A DNA stretch of 64,000 bases from Denitratimonas tolerans. Its GTDB lineage: Bacteria > Pseudomonadota > Gammaproteobacteria > Xanthomonadales > Xanthomonadaceae. The stretch covers positions 1-64,000 of the forward strand of contig NZ_JBBDHC010000012.1 of NCBI RefSeq assembly GCF_037203605.1, given 5' to 3'. The translations under genes were made by a program, and so were the position numbers. The notes under the pieces are model-generated. The model did no database searches. It saw nothing but the letters and a program-made list of their open reading frames with translations, and was not told where the DNA came from. Below are positions 9,959 to 19,500 of this stretch, piece after piece. Positions within the stretch are counted from its first letter, which is position 1, and each line of letters starts with the position of its first letter.

Positions 9959-10927
9959 ATGGCTTTTGCCCCTGTCGAGAACTGCAGCATCGACGCCGTG
10001 CGCGAGGCGGCCGCGCGCATTGCGGCGCACGCCCGCGTGACGCCGGTGCTGCAAAGCGCGTCGATCGACCGGATCGCCGGCGCGAGCCTGCATTTCAAGG
10101 CCGAACACCTGCAGCGCGCGGGAGCCTTCAAGTTCCGCGGTGCCTGCAACGCGGTGTTTTCGCTCGATGCCGCCGCTGCGGCGCGCGGCGTGGTGACGCA
10201 GTCTTCGGGCAACCACGGTGCGGCCATCGCGCTGGCCTGTCGCCTGCGCGGCATTCCCGCCACCGTAGTGGTGCCGCGCGGTGCGCCGCAGGTGAAGCTT
10301 GCCGCCATCGCGGATTTCGGCGCACGCATCGTGCCGTGCGAGGTGTCCCAGCACGATCGTGATCGCGTCACCGCGCAGGTGTTGTCCGAGACCGGCGGCG
10401 AACTCATCCATCCCTTCGATGACCCCCGCGTGATCGCGGGGCAGGGCACGGCGACGCTGGAACTGATGCATCAGGTGCCGGGGCTGGATGCGATCATCGC
10501 GCCGGTGTCGGGCGGCGGACTGCTGTCGGGTACCCTGATCGCGGCCAAGGCGTTGAATCCGGGCATCGCGGTGTTCGGTGCGGAGCCGGAGGGCGCGGCC
10601 GATGCCTGCGCCTCGCTGCGGCAGGGCCGGCGCATCGTCGACATGCGCCCGGACACGATCTGCGACGGGCTGCGCGCGCATCTGTCCGAGCGCACCTTCA
10701 CCATCCTGTCGCGCCACTGCGACGGCATCCTCCTGGCCAGCGACGAGGAAGTGCGCCAGGCCATGCGCCTGGTGTTCGAGCGCATGAAGCAGGTGGTGGA
10801 ACCCTCGGGTGCGGTGGCGTTGGCGGCGCTGCTGCGCGCGCGCGCGCGTTTCGCCGGAAGACGCGTGGGCATCGTGCTTTCCGGCGGCAATCTCGACCTG
10901 ACGGCACTGTTCGGTACCGCGGAGTAG
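9959..10927 (+). CDS. PLP-dependent threonine/serine dehydratase-like protein
   Basis: 322 residues of the fold-type II PLP family (biosynthetic threonine dehydratase catalytic domain, serine racemase and catabolic TdcB). Seen: AGAFKFRGA with the PLP lysine at about 58, the SSGNHGAAIA substrate loop, and the phosphate-binding glycine loop SGGGLLSG. It lacks the C-terminal ACT-like regulatory domain of IlvA, so it is a catabolic or racemase-like member. The start MAFAPVENCSIDAV was chosen as the ATG nearest the conserved helix; longer frames run back into the neighbour's leader. Substrate is inferred; serine, threonine or hydroxyaspartate are all possible. Confidence 0.88.
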   Translation: MAFAPVENCSIDAVREAAARIAAHARVTPVLQSASIDRIAGASLHFKAEHLQRAGAFKFRGACNAVFSLDAAAAARGVVTQSSGNHGAAIALACRLRGIPATVVVPRGAPQVKLAAIADFGARIVPCEVSQHDRDRVTAQVLSETGGELIHPFDDPRVIAGQGTATLELMHQVPGLDAIIAPVSGGGLLSGTLIAAKALNPGIAVFGAEPEGAADACASLRQGRRIVDMRPDTICDGLRAHLSERTFTILSRHCDGILLASDEEVRQAMRLVFERMKQVVEPSGAVALAALLRARARFAGRRVGIVLSGGNLDLTALFGTAE

Positions 10928-10968
10928 GCGTTCCCTGCGCGCCCGGTGAGGCGCGGGCGCACGTGGCC

Positions 10969-12258
10969 TCAGGCCGGCGGCTGGGCGTCGTCCTCGTCAG
11001 CCTCTTCGTAGGGCAGCCGCGGAACGCCCATGTCCGACCGCACTTCGGCCACGGCCACCTTGGCGATTTCGTCGCGCAGCGGGCGATCCGAGCGCGTCTG
11101 CGCGCGCTCGCCGCGCTGCACCGCCAGCGCCTTCGCGTAGGCGTCGGCGGCCGCGTCATTGCGGTGCTGGGCGGCATGGACATGGCCGAGTTCTTCCCAC
11201 GCCGCGGCACCGGCACCGTGCGCCAGCGCGCGCTGCAGGTAATCCTCGGCCTTGCCCCAGATCTGCTCCTTGCGGCACAGCTTCGCCAGCGTGACCAGGA
11301 GCCCGGGATCATCCGGATGTGCGGTCAGCCAGCTTTCGGCCATCTTCAGCGGGGAGCGCCCGCCGCCGCGCGGCAGGCGGCCGTAGATGGCGGCCAGTTC
11401 GGGCGACCAGCGCTTGCGCATCGCATCTTCCACGGCGGTCACGGCGGCGTCGCTGTCACCCAGGTCCACGGCGCGCCTTGCATAGGCGGCGACGATGGGC
11501 GCACGGATCTTCTGCGCGCGCGACAGGTTGCCCCAGGTCGAGGCCAAAGTCTGGGCGTCCGCTGCTTGCTGCAGCGCGGCGGCAATGGTGGCGTCTTCCT
11601 CCTGCGTCAGGGCATCGCCTTCCAGCACGCGGCTGGTGCGCAATGCCGGCAGCAGGCCCACTGCCTCGCCGGCGCGCCCGGTTGCGGCCAGTGCCTTGAC
11701 GTAGAGCTCGATCGCGCGCGGCGGCAGGGCCGCCACCGGCTGGGCGTCGAACAGCGCGGTGATCGCGGGCGCATCGCCGCTGCGCTGGTGCTGGCGCGCC
11801 GCGACCAGGGCCGCGACCAGCGCATCGCCGCGCTCGCCCGCCTGCGCCAGGAGTTCGTCCGCGCGCTGCGTGTCGCCGCGCGACTGCGCCGCGCGCGCGG
11901 CGCCCAGCAAGGCCGGAAGCCGGTGCTGCGGTTCGCTCGCGGCGCGGGTGAGCAGGCGCTCGGCGCGATGCCAGCGCCCTTCGTGCAGGGCCACCAGACC
12001 GCCGGCAAGCCGCTCGCGCGCGACGTGGCGGCGCCGCCGCGACCAGTATCGTCCGGGCATGCGCAGCAGCTTGACCACAAGCCACAGCGCCGCCAGCGCC
12101 AGGATCAGCGCGGTGGTCGCCACCACCAGGGTGGTCTCGATGCTCCAGCCGCGCAGCGCGATCTGGACGTAGCCCGGATCGGCCGCGACGATGCGCCACA
12201 GCCAGGCACCCGCGAGCGCGAGCGCCAGCAGCGCGAGCAGGCCGACGAGGCGTTTCAC
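10969..12258 (-). CDS. hemY: HemY-type membrane TPR protein of the haem cluster
   Basis: 429 residues. Two N-terminal membrane helices (about 3-20 and 37-62) precede a long helical TPR-like region (LHEGRWHRAERLL and WGKAEDYLQRALAHG repeats), the architecture of HemY next to hemD/hemX. HemY is an inner-membrane protein whose role in tetrapyrrole synthesis is still unclear; it is not the protoporphyrinogen oxidase of the same name in Bacillus. It starts with GTG overlapping the hemX stop (GTGA), so translation is coupled. The acidic C-terminus (EEADEDDAQPPA) is unremarkable. Confidence 0.92.
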   Translation of the reverse strand: MKRLVGLLALLALALAGAWLWRIVAADPGYVQIALRGWSIETTLVVATTALILALAALWLVVKLLRMPGRYWSRRRRHVARERLAGGLVALHEGRWHRAERLLTRAASEPQHRLPALLGAARAAQSRGDTQRADELLAQAGERGDALVAALVAARQHQRSGDAPAITALFDAQPVAALPPRAIELYVKALAATGRAGEAVGLLPALRTSRVLEGDALTQEEDATIAAALQQAADAQTLASTWGNLSRAQKIRAPIVAAYARRAVDLGDSDAAVTAVEDAMRKRWSPELAAIYGRLPRGGGRSPLKMAESWLTAHPDDPGLLVTLAKLCRKEQIWGKAEDYLQRALAHGAGAAAWEELGHVHAAQHRNDAAADAYAKALAVQRGERAQTRSDRPLRDEIAKVAVAEVRSDMGVPRLPYEEADEDDAQPPA

Positions 12259-13421
12259 GGCACGGCTCCCTCGTCGCCTTCGTCGGCGGAAAGCGGATCG
12301 GGTCGAACCGAAGGCGTGACCGCGTGCTCGACATCCGGCAGGTCGCCGGCGGGTGCGGGCGGCGGTGGGAGCGGCTTCAGCGGCACGCTGGTGCTCACGC
12401 TGCGCGCGGCGCGCAGGCTGCGCAATTCCCGCAGCGTGGCACCGAGCACCGGCGGCGTGGGCAGCAGCGGCGTGTTCCGCGCGGCGGAAAGGCGCGCCTG
12501 CCAATCCACCACGGCGGGCGAGCCTTCATCGAACAGGGCCTGGCCGGACTGCGCGATGCGATCCAGCGCGGCCTGGAAGGCGGCGGCGTCCGGTCGCGCC
12601 AGCGCGGCCTGGGCCAGTTCGAACTGGAGCGCCATGGCGGCCAGGGCGGCCTGATGCTGGGCCGGGCCGAGCGGATCGGCCTGGGTGCCGACGCGACGCA
12701 CCGTGACCAGCTGGCCGAGCAATTGCGCCAGACGCGAGCTGTCCGGGCTGGCGAGGGACACCTCGCCGCTGCGCGAGGAAGGCAGCAGCGGCAGTTCACC
12801 GGCCAGCGTCGCCAGCTCGGCGCGCAGCGGCGGACGCGGGTCGGGCGGCATCTGGCGCAGCTGGATCAGCTCCTGTGCGAGGGTCTGGCGCAGCGTGGCC
12901 AGCGCCGGATCGTCCAGTTCCGCAAGCGCGCCTTCGGCCAGCGAGTAGGCTTGGATCGCCGCCCCGACGTCGGCGTAGAGCGAGAGGCGTTCGGCCCCCA
13001 TTGCGAGCAGGAACTCCGCCTCATTGAGGCGCAGCAGGCTTTCTCCGCTCATCCGGCTCTGGGCGAGGCGGGCCACGGCGTCTTCCAGCAGGCCGGCGCG
13101 CTCGCCCATGCCCAGAAGCTCCTCGCGCAGGACCTGGTTGGTGGCGCTGGACGAGTCCAGCCGCTGCGACAGGCGCTGCTGGCCTTCGCGCAGCTGGTCG
13201 AGAGCGCGATCGATGTCGGCCAGGCGTGCGCGCAGGGTTTCGTTTTCCGCCTGGGTTTCGGCGCGCTGGTCGTCGCTTTGTCGCAGGCTCAGGAAGGCCC
13301 AGCGTGCGCCGACCGCGACCAGCACCAGCACGATTGCGAGCAGCAGCCACGGCCAGCGCCTGGGCGTGCTTGCGCCGGCGTCGGTCGGGGGGGGAGAGTC
13401 GGTGGAGTCGATGTCAGCCAA
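12255..13421 (-). CDS. hemX: HemX-type membrane protein of the haem cluster
   Basis: 388 residues: a Pro/Ser-rich cytoplasmic start, one membrane helix (WPWLLLAIVLVLVAVGA, about 23-39), a coiled coil (about 48-100) and a helical periplasmic domain. This is the HemX family, often annotated as a uroporphyrinogen-III C-methyltransferase, although it lacks a methyltransferase domain. It lies 33 bp after hemD and overlaps hemY by four bases, so hemD-hemX-hemY form one operon on the minus strand. Confidence 0.92.
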   Translation of the reverse strand: MADIDSTDSPPPTDAGASTPRRWPWLLLAIVLVLVAVGARWAFLSLRQSDDQRAETQAENETLRARLADIDRALDQLREGQQRLSQRLDSSSATNQVLREELLGMGERAGLLEDAVARLAQSRMSGESLLRLNEAEFLLAMGAERLSLYADVGAAIQAYSLAEGALAELDDPALATLRQTLAQELIQLRQMPPDPRPPLRAELATLAGELPLLPSSRSGEVSLASPDSSRLAQLLGQLVTVRRVGTQADPLGPAQHQAALAAMALQFELAQAALARPDAAAFQAALDRIAQSGQALFDEGSPAVVDWQARLSAARNTPLLPTPPVLGATLRELRSLRAARSVSTSVPLKPLPPPPAPAGDLPDVEHAVTPSVRPDPLSADEGDEGAVP

Positions 13422-13454
13422 GGCTGCAGTTTCCGGACAAGTCCGGCAATCATG

Positions 13455-14243
13455 CTACCGGAAGCCGGCAGTGCCCACATGCCCGACGAGCGCATCGAGC
13501 ATGGCGGTTGCGGTGGGAGCGCTGGCGACCAGCACGCCGGCAAAGCCGCGATCGCGCGCCAGTTCGGCAAGGCGCAGACTGCTGGCCACGGCGGTGGCGT
13601 CCAGCAGACGCGTCCGCAGCGCGTCGGAAAGCGCTGCCAGTACCCGTTCCAGCGCCTCGCCGCTGGACACCAGCACCGCACGCGGCGGCGTGCTGGCATC
13701 CAGCGCGCGCAGGTGGCGCGCATCCAGGCGCGGTGGCAGGCGCCGGTACACCTCGGCCCGATGCAGTTCCATGCCGCGGGCGGCGAGCCCGGCGGCAATC
13801 ACGCCGCGCCCGCCGGGGGCGGTCACCAGCCCCACCGGCCCGGCCGCATCGCGCCAGTGCGGCAGGGCGAGCACGCCGTCGGAGTGCATCGCATCGGGTG
13901 GCGGCGTAATCGAGGAGACGCGGTGTCGGGCCAGCGCCCGCGCGGTGCCTTCGCCCACCGCGATGGCGGTCTGCCCGCGCAGGGCGCGCGGCGGCAGGAG
14001 GCGTGCGGCGAACATGACCGCCGCCGGGCTGGTGAACACCACCGTGTGGCAGGCCAGGGCGTCGCGCAGCGCCGCGCGCGCGGCGTGCTCGTCGGGCGCG
14101 GGCGCGAGGCGCAGGCCGGGCAGCGCGAGGTGGCGGGCACCGCGTGCCTGTACGGCGCGCCGCACCGCGGCCTGCTGCGCGCTGGGGCGCAGGCAGACCA
14201 CCGACCAGCCGGCAAGCGGCTTCAAGACAGGCTCAGGCATCAT
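13455..14243 (-). CDS. hemD: Uroporphyrinogen-III synthase
   Basis: 262 residues. It closes and inverts ring D of hydroxymethylbilane to make uroporphyrinogen III. The family is poorly conserved, but the two-domain alternating pattern is visible: HTVVFTSPAAVMFAARLL in the first half, GEGTARAL, LVTAPGGRGVIAAGL and AEVYRRLPP in the middle, AVLVSSGEALERVL later. Position ahead of hemX and hemY supports the call. Two adjacent ATGs (14243, 14240) are possible. It is the first gene of the hemDXY operon; the 38 bp to the divergent thioesterase gene must hold both promoters or overlap them. Confidence 0.92.
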   Translation of the reverse strand: MMPEPVLKPLAGWSVVCLRPSAQQAAVRRAVQARGARHLALPGLRLAPAPDEHAARAALRDALACHTVVFTSPAAVMFAARLLPPRALRGQTAIAVGEGTARALARHRVSSITPPPDAMHSDGVLALPHWRDAAGPVGLVTAPGGRGVIAAGLAARGMELHRAEVYRRLPPRLDARHLRALDASTPPRAVLVSSGEALERVLAALSDALRTRLLDATAVASSLRLAELARDRGFAGVLVASAPTATAMLDALVGHVGTAGFR

Positions 14244-14281
14244 CGGGCAAGCTTACGCGCCCTCCTGCCGCAAGCCCAACC

Positions 14282-14743
14282 GTGGATACCCCCGCTTCGT
14301 CCCATCCGGTCATCACGCGCCTCCTGACCATGCCGCCGGTGCAGGCCATGCAGCTGCGCCTTGCCGGCTTCGATGCCGATACGTTGTGCCTTGCCGCGCC
14401 GCTGGCGGCCAACGTCAACGACAAGGGCTGCGCCTTTGGCGGCAGCCTGACGAGCGTGATGACGCTGGCGGCGTGGGCGCTGCTGTCGATGCGTCTGGAG
14501 GATGCCGGCCACCGTGCCGATGTCTACGTGCAGGATTCCAGCGTGCGCTATCTGGCCCCGCTGTACGGCGACCTGCATGCGCGCGCATGGCTGGAAGACG
14601 GGCAGACGTGGAACGAGGTGCTCGACGCCTTCGCGGCGAAGGGCAAGTCGCGCGCCCGGATGGAAGCGGAAATCCGCGATCCGGCAGGCACCCTGTGCTG
14701 CACCTTCAGCGGTCGCTTCGTGGCGCTTGCGCCGCGCGATTGA
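14282..14743 (+). CDS. YiiD_C-type hotdog thioesterase domain protein
   Basis: 153 residues of hotdog fold, matching the C-terminal thioesterase-like domain of YiiD/FabY-type proteins: LAAPLAANVNDKGCAFGGSLTSV contains the conserved N-x-N-x-K-G-T/C-x-F-G-G-S block, followed by a long helix and YLAPLYGDLHARAW. The acyl substrate is unknown. The GTG start at 14282 is preferred over an ATG at 14330 because it keeps the N-terminal helix before MQLRLAGFD. It is divergent from hemD and converges with fpr, its stop lying 2 bp from the fpr stop. Confidence 0.85.
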   Translation: MDTPASSHPVITRLLTMPPVQAMQLRLAGFDADTLCLAAPLAANVNDKGCAFGGSLTSVMTLAAWALLSMRLEDAGHRADVYVQDSSVRYLAPLYGDLHARAWLEDGQTWNEVLDAFAAKGKSRARMEAEIRDPAGTLCCTFSGRFVALAPRD

Positions 14744-14745
14744 CC

Positions 14746-15522
14746 TCATTTCTCCACGAACGCGCGCTCGAACACGTATTCACCCGGCGTGCCGATGCGC
14801 GGGGAGGCCTTGAACCCGCGCCGGTCCAGGATGGCGCGGAAGTCCGCCAGCATCTGCGGGCTGCCGCAGATCATGGCGCGGTCGTGCGCCGGATCGAGCG
14901 GCGCGATGCCGAGGTCGGCGCTGATTTGCCCGGCGTCGAGCAGGTCGGTGAGGCGGCCGCGGTGGACGAAGTCCTCGCGCGTGACCGCCGGATAGTAGAG
15001 CAGCTGGCGGGAAACCATCTCGCCCAGATATTCGTGCCGCGGCAGTTCGCGGGTGATGTGGTCGCGATAGGCCAGGTCGCCGACGTTGCGCACGCCGTGG
15101 GTCAGGATCACCCGCTCGAAGCGCGCGTAGGTGTCGGGGTCCTTGATGATCGACAGGAAGGGCGCAAGGCCGGTGCCGGTGGAGAGCAGGTACAGGTTGC
15201 GGCCCGGATGCAGGTCGGAAATCAGCAGGGTGCCGGTCGGCTTGCGCCCGAGCAGGATCTCGTCGCCGGGCTGGAGGTGCTGCAGGCGCGAGGTGAGCGG
15301 GCCGTGCTGGACCTTGATGGAGAAGAACTCCATTTCTTCTTCCCAGTTGGCGCTGGCCACTGAGTAGGCGCGCATCAGCGGTTTGCCGTCCACCGGCAGG
15401 CCGATCATCACGAACTGGCCGTTCTCGAAGCGCAGTCCGGCACCGCGCGTGGTGCGGAAGCTGAAGTAGTCGGGCGTCCAGTGGTGGACGGACAGCACGC
15501 GTTCGACGTCGAACGTGGACAT
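14746..15522 (-). CDS. fpr: Ferredoxin/flavodoxin--NADP+ reductase
   Basis: 258 residues, standard for bacterial Fpr. FAD site RAYSVAS (Arg-x-Tyr-Ser), NADPH site STGTGLAPFLSIIKD, and the CGSPQML region are all visible, and it ends with VFERAFVEK, a bacterial class I Fpr-like C-terminus. It passes electrons from NADPH to small iron-sulfur carriers. It follows bfr and bfd on the same strand; in Pseudomonas the same three proteins work together, Fpr reducing Bfd, which reduces and releases iron stored in Bfr. The start MSTFDVERVLS has a GGAG ribosome site. Confidence 0.95.
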   Translation of the reverse strand: MSTFDVERVLSVHHWTPDYFSFRTTRGAGLRFENGQFVMIGLPVDGKPLMRAYSVASANWEEEMEFFSIKVQHGPLTSRLQHLQPGDEILLGRKPTGTLLISDLHPGRNLYLLSTGTGLAPFLSIIKDPDTYARFERVILTHGVRNVGDLAYRDHITRELPRHEYLGEMVSRQLLYYPAVTREDFVHRGRLTDLLDAGQISADLGIAPLDPAHDRAMICGSPQMLADFRAILDRRGFKASPRIGTPGEYVFERAFVEK

Positions 15523-15542
15523 GGGGCACTCCATCAATGAAA

Positions 15543-15569
15543 GGGCCCGGCAGTCGTCGCGCCGGGCCC
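15543..15569 (-). terminator. GC-rich hairpin between bfr and fpr
   Basis: GGGCCCGGC (15543-15551) and GCCGGGCCC (15561-15569) pair perfectly. On the minus strand TTTCATTG follows, a short T-run only. It lies 20 bp before the fpr start, so it may be a partial terminator that lowers fpr relative to bfr. Confidence 0.5.
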
Positions 15570-15640
15570 CTGGCATTTTAGCTGCGCTGCAACAGGCGGT
15601 TTGAGCCGGATCAATCCCGCGTGCCGCGGGCCGGGAGGGT

Positions 15641-16111
15641 TCAGCCGCCGATCTGCGCCTGCAGGTAGGTTTCCAGGCCAAGCCGCGCGATGAGGTCGGC
15701 CTGGGTTTCCAGCCAGTCCAGATGCTCCTCGCCGGCGTGCAGGATCGAGGTGAGCAGGTCGCGCGATACGTAGTCGCCAGCCGATTCGCAGTACGCGATG
15801 CCCTCGCGCAGGTCTGCCAGCTCCTGGCGAACCAGCGCCTGGTCGCATTCGAGGCATTCCTGCGGCGTTTCCCCGATCAGCAGCTTGCCCAGGTTCTGCA
15901 GGTTCGGCAGGCCTTCCAGGAACAGGATGCGCCCGATCAGCCGGTCGGCCTGCTTCATCTGGCGGATCGACTCCTTGTAATCGCGTTCGTCGAGTTCTTC
16001 CAGGCCCCAGTTTCCGAACATGCGTGCATGCAGGAAGAACTGGTTGATGGCGGTGAGCGCGTTGAACAGCGCCTTGTTGAGGTGCGCGATGGCCTTGCGG
16101 TCGCCTTGCAT
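15641..16111 (-). CDS. bfr: Bacterioferritin, alpha-type (haem Met kept, ferroxidase site lost)
   Basis: 156 residues that align without gaps to E. coli Bfr at the positions compared. Met52, the axial haem ligand, is present. Of the six E. coli ferroxidase ligands (Glu18, Glu51, His54, Glu94, Glu127, His130) only His130 remains; the others are Ala, Gln, Gln, Val and Gly. This is the pattern of alpha subunits in two-subunit bacterioferritins, where a second subunit supplies ferroxidase activity. No second bfr is in the window. An extra CxxC (ECLECDQ, Cys86 and Cys89) is present. The start at 16111 has GGAG eight bases upstream. It lies between bfd and fpr. Confidence 0.93.
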   Translation of the reverse strand: MQGDRKAIAHLNKALFNALTAINQFFLHARMFGNWGLEELDERDYKESIRQMKQADRLIGRILFLEGLPNLQNLGKLLIGETPQECLECDQALVRQELADLREGIAYCESAGDYVSRDLLTSILHAGEEHLDWLETQADLIARLGLETYLQAQIGG

Positions 16112-16192
16112 CGGAGGCACTCCGTCGTGGAAAGGCGACTAGGGTAGCGGGATTGCGCGGCGGGATGGCGCTGCGGCGGCGCGCGCGTCCGA

Positions 16193-16387
16193 TCAGGCGG
16201 CGCGCAGGGGCAGGTTCAGGGCCTCGCGGCGGGTTTCCCGCAGGATATCCATGGCCAGCTCTCCGCAGCTTCCGCACACGGTGGCGCAGCCGGTGATGGC
16301 CGACAGGTCCGACAGATCGTCGGCACCGGCGCGAACGGCGTCGCGGATGTCGCGGTCGGTAATGCCGTTGCAGATGCACACGTACAC
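16193..16387 (-). CDS. bfd: Bacterioferritin-associated ferredoxin
   Basis: 64 residues with the Bfd [2Fe-2S] ligand pattern: CIC at Cys4 and Cys6, then VCGSC giving Cys38 and Cys41. Bfd docks on bacterioferritin at the haem and delivers electrons so that stored ferric iron is reduced and released. It is the first gene of the set bfd-bfr-fpr on the minus strand, 81 bp before bfr. Bfd genes are usually induced by iron lack; a palindrome 41 bp upstream may be the operator. Confidence 0.95.
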   Translation of the reverse strand: MYVCICNGITDRDIRDAVRAGADDLSDLSAITGCATVCGSCGELAMDILRETRREALNLPLRAA

Positions 16388-16427
16388 GAATCACACCCAT
16401 GATGGCGATGGGCGCATCGTCCTGCCA

Positions 16428-16456
16428 ATGCGAATGAATGTCAATACCGTTCGCAT
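16428..16456 (-). promoter_or_regulatory. Palindrome upstream of bfd, possible iron-regulator (Fur-like) site
   Basis: ATGCGAA and TTCGCAT form a perfect 7-bp inverted repeat with a 15-bp spacer, 41 bp upstream of the bfd start in an A/T-richer patch. The minus strand reads ACATTCATTCGCATT, three loosely spaced ATT-type hexamers as in Fur boxes. The match to the classical Fur consensus is weak; the call rests on position and symmetry. Confidence 0.3.
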
Positions 16457-16522
16457 CGTCGGCGGGTTCGGCAACGTATGTTGCAACGCACGCGCCGTGT
16501 GGCAACGGCGTCGGACCGGGCG

Positions 16523-19500
16523 TCAGATCGGCGCGAACAGTTCCGCCAGGTCGGCTTCATCGAAGCCCAGGGCGACGTTGCTGCCCCCGCCCTCCAGCAC
16601 CGCACGCGCCAGCTCGGCTTTGCGCTCCTGCATGGCCTGGATTTTCTCCTCCACGGTGCCGGCGCAGATCAGCTTGTAGACGAAGACCGGCTTGTCCTGA
16701 CCGATGCGGTGGGCGCGGTCGGTGGCCTGCGACTCCACCGCGGGGTTCCACCACGGATCGTAGTGGATCACCGCATCGGCGGCGGTCAGGTTGAGGCCGA
16801 CGCCGCCGGCCTTGAGGCTGATGAGGAACACCGGGGTCTCGCCTTCCTGGAAGCCGCGCACCAGGTCGGAGCGCGTGGCCGCAGGCGTGTCGCCGGTGAG
16901 GCTCAGATAGGGCGTCCTGCGCTTGTCCAGCGCCTGGCCGATCAGCGCGAGCATCTGGGTGAATTGGGAAAACACCAGCACCCGCCGGCCTTCGGCGATC
17001 AGGCCGTCGAGCAGATCGAGCAGGGCTTCGAGCTTGGCCGATTCGCGCACCTTGCGCGCGGCCTCTAGCTTGACCAGGCGCGGATCGCAGCAGGCCTGGC
17101 GCAGCTTGAGCAGCGCATCGATGACCACGATGCCCGATTGCCCCAGCCCGCGCTGGACGATCGACTCGCGCACCCGCTCGTGCTGGGCCAGACGCAGGGT
17201 TTCGTAGAGCTGGCGCTGGGCACCCTGCAGTTCGAGCGAGCGCACGATCTCGGTCTTGGGCGGCAGTTCGGCGAGCACGTCCTCCTTGCGCCGGCGCAGC
17301 AGCAGCATGGCCACGCGCCGGTTGAGCCGCGCCTGGCGGTCCGCGTCGCCGTGCTTCTCGATCGGGGTGCGGTAGGTGCGGTTGAAGCGCGTCTCGCTGC
17401 CGAGCAGCCCCGGTTCCACCGCATCGAACTGCGCCCACAGCTCGCCCAGGTGGTTTTCCAGCGGCGTGCCGGTCATCGCCAGCCGCCGTCGCGCGGGGAT
17501 TTCGCGAACCACCTGCGCGGCCTGGCTGCGCGCGTTCTTGATGGCCTGCGCCTCGTCGACGATCAGCAGCGAAAAGCGCTGTTCGCACAGGCTGTCGCGG
17601 TCGCGCGGCAGGAGCGGATAGGTGGTGATGACCAGATCCGAGTCCACAATGGCCTCGTAGCGCGCGGCGCGGCCGCTGCCGTGCAGCACCAGCACCCGCA
17701 GGTCGGGCGCAAAGCGGGCCGCCTCGTCACGCCAGTTGCCGACCAGGCTCGTGGGTGCCACCACCAGTGCCGGCAGGTCGAGCCGGCCACGCTGCTTTTC
17801 CGACAGGAGGTGGGCGAGCACCTGGACGGTCTTGCCCAGCCCCATGTCGTCGGCGAGGATGCCGCCCAGTCCGGCGTCGGACAGGAAATTCAGCCAGGCC
17901 AGGCCATCGCGCTGGTAGGGGCGCAGTTCGGCGCGAAAGCCCTCCGGCACCTCGGCCGTGGCGGGCAGTTCGCGCAGCCGATCCATCTGCGCGCGAAACT
18001 TTTCGGCACCGCGCCACGGCAGGCCGGCGTCTTCCGCCACCCGGCGCAGCGTTGACGCCTGGGTGCGATGCAGCCGCAGCCCGTCTTCGCTGCCGGCGAT
18101 CCATTCGAGCAGCGGTTCGAGTACGGCGCGCAGGCGCGCCAGCGGAAGGCGCACGCTGCGGTTCTCGTCGATGCGCACCCGCCAGGCGGCGTCGCCCGGT
18201 TCGTCGGCGGGGCGCTCAAGCGGAAAATCGGGATCGGCCAGCACCCGGCGCAGGATCGGCAGCAGGTCGATGCGCTGGCCCTCGACGTCGATGCCCAGCG
18301 AGACGTCGAACCAGCGGCTGCCGGACTCGTCCAGTTCGGCAAGATCGGCGTGCCATTCGCCGATCTCGACCACATCGTCACGCGGGAAGTCCGCGGCATA
18401 TTCGATCCGGAAACCTGCCGCCGCCAGTTCCGCCAGCACCGAAGCCCATGCCTCGGGGCTTGCCGGCGTGCGATAGCTCCCGGTCTGGAGCAGCCACTGG
18501 TCGGGTTCGAAGCGATTGCGCCGCAGCGCCATGTCGTGTGCCCAGATGAGCGCATCGCGCAGCCCGGCATCGGTCAGGCGCTGCTCCGCGCGCCGCTCCC
18601 GCACGGCGTCGCGAATGATCTCGGTGACTTCCTGCCCGTCGGCATCCTGGCGGCGCTCGTTGTACACGCCCGGCGCGAGGCGGTGGCCATCGTAGTCGAA
18701 GCCCAGCGTGGCCACGCCCACGCGCAAGGGCGCGCGCTGCGCGTGGCGTGCCTCCATTTCCACACTCACCACCTGCATCGAGAGTACCGCCACGGGCGTC
18801 GCCTTCACTTGCCGCACGCGGCGCGGCTGCGGCATCGCCACCGGCAGTGCGCTCTGGCGCTTGAGCCGCAGCTGCACTTCGGCCACGTCCTCGGGCTGGA
18901 GCGGCGGTGCCGCCGCCACGGCGTGCACCAGCGCCGGGTCGCCTTCGACCCGGCCGTAGCGCCGCGCCGCCGGCTGCACGTACCAGAGCCCGTGGCCCAG
19001 AAGCAGCACCGACGGTTCGGGATCATCCAGGACCAGCGCCAGGATCTGGGTGCCGTCGGGCTGGTCGTCCCAGCGCAGGTGGAGGGATTGCGCCGGCGCG
19101 GCTTCGAGAGGCGTGCTGCCGCGTTCCCAGAACACCGGGTGGTGGCGCATCAGATGGACCAGCGCGGCCTCGGTGTGGGTCGAATCGATCACGACCGGAT
19201 CGGTGCGCCGCATGCCGCGGCTGGCGGAACCAAGAAGGGTGCCGAGCGCGATGGCGTCCTCCGTGCTCCAGCCGCCGGCCGGTGCCGGGCTCGGGCCTTC
19301 GGCCGTCAGCTCCAGCGGCTTGGGGTCGACCAGGCCGCCCATGCGGCCCCGCCCGGCGCGAAGGAAGGCGGGAAGCACTGCGAGCCGGCCCATGTCTTCG
19401 CGCAAAATCAGGCCGAAGCGGCGATCCACGGCTTCGGGCAGCGTCGCTCGCGGCTCCAGTTGCGCCAGCCGCGAGAACCAGAAGTCCCACGCCGGCAGGT

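Noticed and set aside
12255..13421. HemX as an active uroporphyrinogen-III methyltransferase
   Set aside because: It has one membrane helix and coiled coil but no methyltransferase domain; the common annotation name is misleading.
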